NCBI GenBank assembly: GCA_002455215.1
Contig: DKKK01000131.1
Coordinates: 1 to 6,319, forward strand
DNA length: 6,319 nt
Origin: Anaerolineales bacterium UBA6668
GTDB lineage: Bacteria > Chloroflexota > Anaerolineae > Anaerolineales > UBA6668
Direction: 5' to 3'
The translations under genes and the position numbers were made by a program. Under the pieces are notes generated by a model that ran no database searches, had not been told where the DNA came from, and saw only the letters and a program-made list of their open reading frames with translations. Shown piece after piece: positions 1 through 5,110 of the stretch (positions are counted from its first letter, which is position 1; every line of letters begins with the position of its first letter).

Positions 1-27
1 GCCGTTTCTGAGAACGCTTTGTTGGGC
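1..27 (-). other. attC recombination site, partial (5' half)
   Basis: Read on the minus strand, the lipoprotein stop codon is followed within 9 bases by GCCCAAC (27 to 21). This matches the R'' box RYYYAAC exactly. It continues as AAAGCGTTCTCAGAAACGGC to the window edge. The order R'' box, AA, then a GCGTTC-like segment resembles the start of known attC sites. The complementary half (L', R' with GTTRRRY) would lie to the left of the window. Position directly after a stop codon and polarity relative to intI both fit a cassette-terminal attC. Only about 27 bases are visible, so the fold and total length cannot be judged. Confidence 0.68.
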
Positions 28-36
28 GGTTTTCAT

Positions 37-372
37 TTAACGATTAACAAAATCTTTAGCAATCCATCCCGTTTTACCGTTATATTCTACTTTATACCAT
101 AGGCGTCCATCATCTGCGTTTTTGCTGTCTACAACATTTACAGATGTTTGATGAGGGACTCTGAAAATAACATTTCCGCGTGATGTTCCTGCATTTTGCC
201 AAACATTAATTTCTATTCCCGCTTGCGCACAATCATCACAAACCAACTTGACTATATAAGTAGTGGGGCTTACTTTTGGCTGTTGAGATGAAGATGATGT
301 ACTACATGCGGTAAAGGAAATTAATATAATCATAAAAATAACGAATAATATTTTCTGGTTAAGTTTTAACAT
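37..372 (-). CDS. Small lipoprotein with SH3-like domain (cassette gene)
   Basis: A 111-residue protein that probably acts outside the cytoplasmic membrane as a lipid-anchored protein. Residues 2-22 form a lipoprotein signal peptide: K3 and K7, a hydrophobic run of I, L, F and V, then F20-T-A-C23, where C23 would be the lipidated cysteine. The lipobox has F at -3 instead of the usual L/V/I. A Ser/Gln/Pro-rich linker follows at about 24-37. Residues about 54-110 look like a bacterial SH3-like (SH3b) fold, with NVWQNAG, then VPHQTSVNVVD, then LWYKVEYNGKTGWIAKDFV, the last being the family's typical closing strand. A CDDC pair (C45, C48) precedes the domain and could be a disulfide. The start is supported by a perfect Shine-Dalgarno. 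It lies 20 bp after the membrane-protein gene and directly before the attC. SH3b domains often bind cell-wall or surface ligands; no specific function can be assigned. Confidence 0.8.
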   Translation of the reverse strand: MLKLNQKILFVIFMIILISFTACSTSSSSQQPKVSPTTYIVKLVCDDCAQAGIEINVWQNAGTSRGNVIFRVPHQTSVNVVDSKNADDGRLWYKVEYNGKTGWIAKDFVNR

Positions 373-378
373 AGTTTG

Positions 379-384
379 CCTCCT
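379..384 (-). promoter_or_regulatory. Strong ribosome binding site for the lipoprotein gene
   Basis: The minus strand reads AGGAGG, six bases upstream of the ATG at 372-370, within the 20-bp gap after the membrane-protein gene. This is a full anti-16S match at good spacing and fixes the start. It also shows the gene can be translated independently within a two-gene message. None of the rightward genes in this window has such a site. Confidence 0.85.
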
Positions 385-392
385 AAAACATT

Positions 393-788
393 TTATTTTT
401 CAAATTCTAATCCGTTTGTGGATTTTAAATATGCCCAATGGTTGTAGGGCAATCGTAAAATAATACGGTCAGTTAATTCCACTGACGCACTTAATGCTGC
501 CATTCTGCAAAGAAGAGATACAGAGCCTTGCATTTGTAAACACATGCCATCAGGTGACGAAAAAAATGGTATTTCTGAATTACGTCCACGATAAATGATA
601 GTTACACCATCAGGTATTGCACCAATTGGTTGTATTGTAAAAACACCAGGACGTATTACAACCCATGCAAACCAAATGACTATGAATACGATTGCGACGG
701 TATAAAACTTTTTTCGAGGCTTTGGTTGTTTTATGTCTGTCGCCGTCTCATTTGTTTCTTCACTTTTAACTTCTTGTTCAATTGTCAT
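393..788 (-). CDS. Single-pass membrane protein of unknown function (cassette gene)
   Basis: A 131-residue protein I do not recognise. Residues 1-28 are polar and acidic, then basic (KPRKK at about 23-27), and are probably cytoplasmic. A single hydrophobic helix follows at about 28-46 (FYTVAIVFIVIWFAWVVI). The remaining 85 residues are of mixed polarity and are predicted to face outward, given the positive charges before the helix. The outer part contains two cysteines (C83 and C94) and a tryptophan/tyrosine-rich end (YNHWAYLK). The start ATG at 788-786 has a moderate ribosome site, AAGGGA, four bases upstream (793-798). The gene is the first in the leftward unit, about 40 bp after the attI core, and probably shares a transcript with the lipoprotein. 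Small envelope proteins without known function are typical of cassette contents. The coding call is strong; the function is unknown. Confidence 0.72.
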   Translation of the reverse strand: MTIEQEVKSEETNETATDIKQPKPRKKFYTVAIVFIVIWFAWVVIRPGVFTIQPIGAIPDGVTIIYRGRNSEIPFFSSPDGMCLQMQGSVSLLCRMAALSASVELTDRIILRLPYNHWAYLKSTNGLEFEK

Positions 789-826
789 AATTTCCCTTCT
801 TTCTTGATTTGAATTATGGCGTTACC

Positions 827-842
827 ACCCAACTACGTATTA
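827..842 (-). other. attI-like crossover core
   Basis: The minus strand reads TAATACGTAGTTGGGT. Its last seven bases (833 to 827) match the core GTTRRRY, with the expected exchange between G833 and T832. From memory, the core of attI1 ends TAAAACAAAGTTAGGC, which agrees at 11 of 16 positions including the left-hand TAA-AC part. It lies between intI and the first cassette gene and points toward the cassette, as attI should. The outer limits of attI and the accessory integrase sites cannot be set from sequence alone; the repeats at 840-886 are candidates. Confidence 0.62.
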
Positions 843-865
843 TACGGAATTTCCATTCCGTATAA
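840..865. repeat. Perfect 11-bp inverted repeat with 4-base loop
   Basis: TTATACGGAAT (840-850) and ATTCCGTATAA (855-865) are exact reverse complements separated by TTCC. On the minus strand, the sense strand of a leftward cassette transcript, the loop reads GGAA, a GNRA-type tetraloop. No T-run follows on either side, so it is not a simple terminator. It directly abuts the attI core. It could be a dyad operator, an integrase-binding accessory site, or an RNA hairpin in the cassette leader. Confidence 0.85.
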
Positions 866-927
866 CTATTTTTACATTCCGTATAATACCCGCAATTCCT
901 TGATTATACGGAATTATTTCCGTATAA
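840..927. repeat. Five-copy TTATACGGAAT motif cluster
   Basis: Copies lie at 840-850 (plus), 855-865 (minus), 876-886 (minus), 904-914 (plus) and 917-927 (minus). Four are identical over 11 bases; the last differs only at its outermost base. Copies 1/2 and 4/5 form inverted pairs with 4-base and 2-base gaps. Copy 3 stands alone, 21 bp from copy 2 in the same orientation. The two dyad centres are 63 bp apart. The inner TATAAT of several copies doubles as a -10 element. The motif is not seen elsewhere in the window. It most likely marks binding sites for a regulator or for the integrase. Confidence 0.9.
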
Positions 928-928
928 T
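900..928 (+). promoter_or_regulatory. Candidate promoter of intI
   Basis: TTGATT (900-905) and TATAAT (923-928) are separated by exactly 17 bp. The -10 is a consensus match and the -35 matches TTGACA at four of six positions. Transcription would start near 935, leaving a leader of about 50 bases before the intI ATG at 985. The element lies wholly within the palindrome, so a protein bound to the dyad would block it. The consensus used is the general bacterial housekeeping one; its validity for this host is inferred. Confidence 0.65.
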
Positions 929-931
929 CAA
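903..931 (-). promoter_or_regulatory. Candidate cassette promoter (Pc)
   Basis: Because of the palindrome, the minus strand carries the same promoter: TTGATT (931 to 926), 17 bp, TATAAT (908 to 903). The predicted start is near 896. The transcript would pass motif copies 3, 2 and 1 and the attI core before the first cassette gene at 788, giving a leader of about 108 bases. This is where a cassette promoter is expected if it lies in the attI region and not inside intI. It overlaps the intI promoter base for base, with each -35 overlapping the other's -10. Confidence 0.62.
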
Positions 932-984
932 GTACAAGTTCATTCAACAATACCAAACTCATTCCCCAATTGTAACACTCTTTT

Positions 985-1965
985 ATGACCACGCAAGTAC
1001 CCCCAAAGCTCCAAACGCTACTCGACCCAATAACCGAAATCATTCGCTTGCGACAGTATTCTGACCGCACCGCTGAAACCTACCGCCATTGGATTACCCG
1101 TTACATCCAGTTCCATAATGAACGCCACCCCAGCGAACTGACCGCCCAAGATGTCAATGCCTTTCTCACGCACCTAGCAAATGAAAAACACCTTGCCGCC
1201 TCCAGCCAAAACCAAGCACTCAGCGCAATCCTGTTTCTGTACCGGCATGTGCTCAATCTCGACTTGCCCATCAATGCCGATGTGCTCCGTGCCCGCAAGC
1301 CACAACACATTCCGGCAGTTTTTTCACCCGCCGAAGCCAAGCACGTATTGCAAAACCTAAAAGGTGTGAATCAATTAATGGCACAACTGCTCTATGGCGC
1401 AGGGCTACGCATTTCGGAGTGTGTAACCTTGCGTGTCAAAGATTTAGATTTTGATTACCGCCAAATCATCGTGCATGACGCCAAAGGTGAAAAAGACCGT
1501 GTCACCATCTTGCCAAGCAAATTAGTTGAGCCATTGCAAAATCACCTGACCCGAATCCGTGTGCAGTATGAATTGGATGTAAAAAACGGGGGCATTACCA
1601 GCGGATTGCCCAACGCACTCGCGCAAACATACCCCAACATTGCCACAGAATGGGCTTGGCAATACGTTTTTCCATCCAAAACACTAACCAAAGACCCCGA
1701 AAGCGGCGTACTGCAACGCTGGCACATCAGCGAGAGTACCCTGCAAAAAGCGGTACAATCTGCCATTAAGCAAGCCGAGATTCCCAAACACGCCAGTTGC
1801 CACACCTTCCGCCATTCCTTCGCCACCCATCTGCTCCAATCCGGCTACGATATCCGCACCATCCAAGCATTGCTGGGGCATAAAGACCTACAAACCACCA
1901 TGATTTACACCCACGTTCTACAACAAGGCGCACGAGGCGTTATCAGCCCACTAGATGTGAACTAG
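985..1965 (+). CDS. intI: Integron integrase (tyrosine recombinase)
   Basis: This site-specific recombinase inserts and excises gene cassettes by recombining attI with attC and attC with attC. At 326 residues it is close to the 337 of IntI1. An N-terminal SAM-like binding domain spans about 13-95 ([20 protein letters not shown]). The catalytic domain spans about 110-320. The catalytic set is complete: R142 (LRISE), K167 (DAKGEKDR), H273 and R276 ([19 protein letters not shown]), H299 (LLGHK) and nucleophile Y308 (MIYTHVL). All are shifted by the same four residues from the IntI1 positions I recall. The IntI-specific insertion that separates this family from XerC/XerD is present at about 203-231 ([24 protein letters not shown]). 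The ATG at 985 is the first in-frame start giving the usual N-terminus; no Shine-Dalgarno is visible. It is read divergently from the cassette genes, from a promoter in the palindrome at 899-932. No E. coli-type LexA box is seen upstream. Confidence 0.96.
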   Translation: MTTQVPPKLQTLLDPITEIIRLRQYSDRTAETYRHWITRYIQFHNERHPSELTAQDVNAFLTHLANEKHLAASSQNQALSAILFLYRHVLNLDLPINADVLRARKPQHIPAVFSPAEAKHVLQNLKGVNQLMAQLLYGAGLRISECVTLRVKDLDFDYRQIIVHDAKGEKDRVTILPSKLVEPLQNHLTRIRVQYELDVKNGGITSGLPNALAQTYPNIATEWAWQYVFPSKTLTKDPESGVLQRWHISESTLQKAVQSAIKQAEIPKHASCHTFRHSFATHLLQSGYDIRTIQALLGHKDLQTTMIYTHVLQQGARGVISPLDVN

Positions 1966-2043
1966 CGGTATACTTCCCCCCAAAAGCCACAGTTTTTCCA
2001 ACCGCTCTCTACCACAGCTCTCTCATTCCCAGAATTCCCAGCC

Positions 2044-4143
2044 ATGATACCGGTTTCCATCACCCTAGAAAACTTTTTGCCCTACAAACAGCGTGCCACA
2101 GTAGATTTTAGCGGCGTGCATGTCGCTTGCTTGGCGGGCGAGAACGGCGCGGGCAAAACCGCCCTGTTAGATGCCATTACCTGGAGCCTGTGGGGCAGGG
2201 CGCGTGATGGCAAACGCTCCGATGATGAACTCATCCATCATGGGCAAACTGACATGTCCGTGGAGTTTGTCTTTCTACTGGGCAAAAACCAGCATAAAGT
2301 CATTCGCAAACGCGATGCCAGCAAACGCGGGCAAAGCGTGTTGGAATTTCTCGCCCAAGATAGCGCTTCGGGCTTGTGGAAGAGCATCTCCGAAGCCGGC
2401 GTGCGTGCCACCCAGCAAAAAATCAACGACATTTTGCGCATGGACTACGACACCTTTTCCAATTCCGCCTTCATCCAGCAAGGTAGAGCCGATGCCTTCA
2501 CCGTTAAATCTGCCAGCGAGCGCAAAGCGGTACTAGCCAATATTTTGGGCTTAGAGCAATGGGCAAATTACGAGCAAAAAGCCAAAGAGAAAATCAACCA
2601 ACTACGCGAAGAAATCCGCATTTTAGACCGCGAACTTGCCGGCATTGACAGCGAATTGGCAAACCGCCCAACCTACGAGCGCGAATTGCTGAACGCCCAA
2701 AGCCACCTACTGCAATTACAGAACAGTCTATACACTGCCGAACGCGAAATGGCAGATATCGAGCAAGCCCGCCTAGCCCTAGCCGCCACCAACCGCCAGA
2801 TAGACGACCTAAAACAGCGTGCCAGCCAAAGCCGCCGCGACCTAACCGAAGCCGAGAGCGAACTACGCGCAGAACAACTGAAAGGCGACCCGCAACAGGT
2901 GGTGGCAGAAATGGCGGTCATCCAGCAAAATTTGGAAGGGATGGAACGCAAAGAGCAAGAACTTCAACGGGTGCAGGCAGAGCGCACGCACAGTTTGGCA
3001 GAAAGCGCTCAACTCAAAGGCGAGAACAGCGTGCTAATGAGCGAAGCCGACCCCTTAAAAAATCGCATTGCCACGCTGGAAGGCTCTGCCCAAGCCCTAT
3101 GCCCTACCTGTGGGCAACCCTTACAAGCACAGAAGCGCCAACAACTCATCCAAGAACTAAAAGTAGAACTGAATACCCGCCGCCAGCGCTACCAAGACAA
3201 TGCTGGCAAAAGCAAACTTGCCGATGAGCGGGTAAGCCAGAATGAAATGCGTGTGGCGCAATTGCAATCAGAACTAAAGCAAGCCAAACCCTTGCAAAAA
3301 CGCCTAGCAGAACTGCAAGCCGCACTCACCACTGCCAGCGCCGCCCAAGAGAAAATACCCACCCTACAAGCGCGAGTCAAACGTTGGCAAACGCTGGTCG
3401 TAGATGATGAGAAAAAGCTGGCTGAACTGACTGCCACAGCCCGCACCTACCAAGTCCAAGCCACTGAAGCCGACCGCCGCCAGCAAGCTTTGAACCAAAT
3501 GCGCTTGGAACATCGTGTAGCCATCGAGCAAGTGGGGGCGGCACAGCAAAAGCTTGCCAGCTTGGCGGGATTGGAGCACAGTCGCAAACTCAAACTTAGC
3601 GAGCGCCAGCAATTTGCCGAACAACAGGGCATGTATGCCGAACTACAAAAAGCCTTTGGCAAACAGGGCGTTCCCGCCATGATTATTGAAGCGGCTGTTC
3701 CTGAACTGGAAGAAACCGCCAACGATTTGCTGGGGCGTATGTCCGGCGGGCGCATGGCGGTACGCTTTGACACACAACGCGACACCAAAGCCGGAGACGT
3801 GCGCGAAACATTGGACATCAAAATCTCGGACGAATTGGGTACACGCAATTATGAAATGTATAGCGGTGGCGAAGGCTTCCGCGTCAACTTTGCCATTCGC
3901 ATTGCCCTGAGCAAGCTACTCGCCCGACGAGCGGGAGCGCAACTGCAAACCATCGTCATTGATGAAGGCTTTGGCACACAAGATGCCCAAGGGCGCGAGC
4001 GTTTGGTAGATGCTATCAACAGCATTCAGAACGATTTCGCCTGCGTGTTAGTCGTCACTCATATTGACGAACTCAAAGAAGCCTTCCCTACGCGCATTAA
4101 TGTTGAGAAAACGTCCAATGGTTCAATGATTCATGTCAACTAA
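2044..4143 (+). CDS. sbcC: SbcC/Rad50-like SMC-family ATPase (exonuclease subunit)
   Basis: This is the ATPase subunit of an SbcCD/Mre11-Rad50-type DNA end-processing complex, cytoplasmic, expected to work with the nuclease SbcD. The N-terminal head holds Walker A at G32-ENGAGK-T39 and a Q-loop region around FIQQGRAD (143-150). Long Gln/Glu/Lys/Leu-rich coiled coils run at about 170-345 and 362-535, flanking a zinc-hook CPTC (C353, C356) for dimerisation. The C-terminal head has the signature YSGGE (606-610), Walker B IVIDEGFG (637-644) with E641, the D-loop GTQD, and the H-loop T672-H673. At 699 residues it is shorter than the roughly 1,050-residue E. coli SbcC, mainly through shorter coils, as in many non-proteobacterial homologues. 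The start follows a 78-bp gap after intI with no Shine-Dalgarno. No sbcD is in the window. The next gene overlaps its end by 11 bp if its first ATG is used. Confidence 0.93.
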   Translation: MIPVSITLENFLPYKQRATVDFSGVHVACLAGENGAGKTALLDAITWSLWGRARDGKRSDDELIHHGQTDMSVEFVFLLGKNQHKVIRKRDASKRGQSVLEFLAQDSASGLWKSISEAGVRATQQKINDILRMDYDTFSNSAFIQQGRADAFTVKSASERKAVLANILGLEQWANYEQKAKEKINQLREEIRILDRELAGIDSELANRPTYERELLNAQSHLLQLQNSLYTAEREMADIEQARLALAATNRQIDDLKQRASQSRRDLTEAESELRAEQLKGDPQQVVAEMAVIQQNLEGMERKEQELQRVQAERTHSLAESAQLKGENSVLMSEADPLKNRIATLEGSAQALCPTCGQPLQAQKRQQLIQELKVELNTRRQRYQDNAGKSKLADERVSQNEMRVAQLQSELKQAKPLQKRLAELQAALTTASAAQEKIPTLQARVKRWQTLVVDDEKKLAELTATARTYQVQATEADRRQQALNQMRLEHRVAIEQVGAAQQKLASLAGLEHSRKLKLSERQQFAEQQGMYAELQKAFGKQGVPAMIIEAAVPELEETANDLLGRMSGGRMAVRFDTQRDTKAGDVRETLDIKISDELGTRNYEMYSGGEGFRVNFAIRIALSKLLARRAGAQLQTIVIDEGFGTQDAQGRERLVDAINSIQNDFACVLVVTHIDELKEAFPTRINVEKTSNGSMIHVN

Positions 4144-5110
4144 AGCTATTTTTGACGTGCTTGGGAACTGGTTTATGTTTATTAAGAAAAAAATTGCAAT
4201 TCGCGATTCGGCAGATGTGCCGAACACAGCCCATGCCCAAAATAAACATTGGGTAGGTATTGCGCTGGTTTTGCTTGCCGCCATGCTGTGGGGTACGACT
4301 GGCACGGTACGGGCGCTCACACTGGCAGATGCCCCTTCACTGGCAGTGGGTGCGATGCGTATGGTTATCGGTGGGCTGGCTTTACTCGCCCTTGCCACCC
4401 TGCGCCGCTCAGACAATCAGCAGACGCCTGCACCTAGCTGGGCAAAACGCCCTTTGTTGGGGGCAAGCGCTTGCATGGCGGCATATCAACTGTTTTTCTT
4501 TGCGGGGGTGCGTTTGACGGGCGTTGCGGCAGGTACGGTGATAACGATTGGGAGCGCACCTGTTCTTGCCGGATTGTTGGCTTGGCTATTACGGGGCGAG
4601 CGCCCAACTGCGCGTTGGTGGGTAGCAACCTGCATGGCAGTTTTGGGTTGTATCTTGTTGGGTACAGCACAATCTGCCGATGCTGGCGCTCTCAATCCAT
4701 TGGGCATTGTGTTGGCACTGGGGGCAGGCGCCAGCTATGCGCTGTACGCGGTCTTTTCCAAACAACTGCTTGCCCAGCATTCCGCCCCTGCCGTTGCCGG
4801 ATGGGTGTTCTCGATTGGAGCGCTGTTTTTGTTGCCGATTTTATTTTTTCAAGATGTGCAGTGGCTGACCGAGCCGCGTTCCCTGCTGGGTGCATTCATT
4901 TTGGGCTTGTTTGCTACGGCATTGGCGTACACCTTTTTTAGCGAAGGGCTAAAGCGTATCAACATCGGCACGGCGGTGACACTCTCATTGATGGAGCCAG
5001 TGACAGCGGGTATTTTAGCTGTGACACTCCTGCATGAAACGTTGCCCCTGCAAGGCTGGTTGGGCGTGGGGCTGGTATTTGCGGGCATGATAGCCGTCAG
5101 TAGTGAGTAA
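4133..5110 (+). CDS. EamA/DMT-superfamily transporter
   Basis: An inner-membrane permease of the drug/metabolite transporter superfamily with two EamA repeats. Repeat one covers about 42-177, opening with IALVLLAAMLWGTTGTVRAL. Repeat two covers about 191-322, with the family's SLMEPVTAGILAVTLLHETL followed by GWLGVGLVFAGM near the end. About ten hydrophobic helices can be seen, the usual number. The substrate cannot be read from sequence; relatives export amino acids, metabolites or drugs. The ATG at 4133 overlaps the sbcC stop and gives about 40 polar residues before the first helix, long for this family. The ATG at 4175 (residue 15) is a plausible alternative; neither has a clear Shine-Dalgarno. 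It is co-directional with sbcC and overlaps the next gene, so it is probably co-transcribed. Confidence 0.9.
   Translation: MSTKAIFDVLGNWFMFIKKKIAIRDSADVPNTAHAQNKHWVGIALVLLAAMLWGTTGTVRALTLADAPSLAVGAMRMVIGGLALLALATLRRSDNQQTPAPSWAKRPLLGASACMAAYQLFFFAGVRLTGVAAGTVITIGSAPVLAGLLAWLLRGERPTARWWVATCMAVLGCILLGTAQSADAGALNPLGIVLALGAGASYALYAVFSKQLLAQHSAPAVAGWVFSIGALFLLPILFFQDVQWLTEPRSLLGAFILGLFATALAYTFFSEGLKRINIGTAVTLSLMEPVTAGILAVTLLHETLPLQGWLGVGLVFAGMIAVSSE

Larger units (their letters stand above)
1..832 (-). mobile_element. First gene cassette, two genes (partial at attC end)
   Basis: In the integron model the cassette starts at T832 on the minus strand, with TTGGGT after the crossover G833. It ends in the attC that begins at position 27. 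It carries two leftward genes, the membrane protein (393-788) and the lipoprotein (37-372). No attC-like sequence fits in the 20 bp between them, so they travel as one cassette. The leading TTGGGT pairs with the attC R'' box GCCCAAC with only one wobble position. This is expected, because the first six bases of a cassette come from its own attC. Base composition is visibly more AT-rich than in the genes right of 985, as is common for cassettes. Confidence 0.62.
899..932. repeat. Near-perfect 34-bp palindrome, 15-bp arms
   Basis: CTTGATTATACGGAA (899-913) and TTCCGTATAATCAAG (918-932) are exact reverse complements around the 4-base centre TTAT. The arms contain motif copies 4 and 5. No T-run follows, so a terminator role is unlikely. 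Each arm holds a -35-like TTGATT and a TATAAT in the opposite sense, which makes the palindrome a symmetric promoter. Confidence 0.93.
1..1965. mobile_element. Integron: integrase gene, attI region and first cassette (left end cut by window)
   Basis: The layout is that of an integron. A complete integron-type integrase reads rightward (985-1965). A regulatory and attI-like region follows on its 5' side (about 827-984), and small genes read leftward away from it (788 to 37), ending in an attC-like sequence (1-27). A GTTRRRY crossover core lies at the integrase-proximal side of the first gene, and the complementary RYYYAAC box lies directly after the last gene. These are the two signals expected to bound a cassette. 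There is no transposase, resistance gene or other sign of a mobile class 1 integron, so this is probably a sedentary chromosomal integron. The array may continue left of position 1. The integrase assignment is strong; the site assignments rest on short motifs and position. Confidence 0.8.

Noticed and set aside
840..932. Repeat cluster as a CRISPR array
   Set aside because: Copies are only 11 bp, occur in both orientations and have unequal spacing (from 2 to 17 bp gaps), with no spacer structure or cas gene.
840..932. Hairpins as rho-independent terminators
   Set aside because: No T-run follows either palindrome on either strand, and they lie in a divergent promoter region where promoter or operator roles fit better.
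789..984. LexA/SOS box controlling intI, as in many proteobacterial integrons
   Set aside because: No CTGT-N8-ACAG-type sequence is present. A host-specific LexA motif cannot be excluded but was not recognised.
816..1070. Open frames on both strands across the attI/promoter region
   Set aside because: They run through the palindromes and into the intI start, have no ribosome sites and encode repetitive Ile/Tyr/Asn-rich sequence dictated by the repeats.
1966..2043. TATACT at 1969-1974 as a -10 element of an sbcC promoter
   Set aside because: No -35-like sequence is found at 16-19 bp upstream. The 78-bp gap is C-rich with no clear promoter or terminator.
2171..3910. Several 70-130 codon open frames within sbcC on both strands
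   Set aside because: They are out-of-frame shadows of a full-length ATPase with all motifs intact, and are rich in Cys/Ser/Arg/Trp without recognisable domains.
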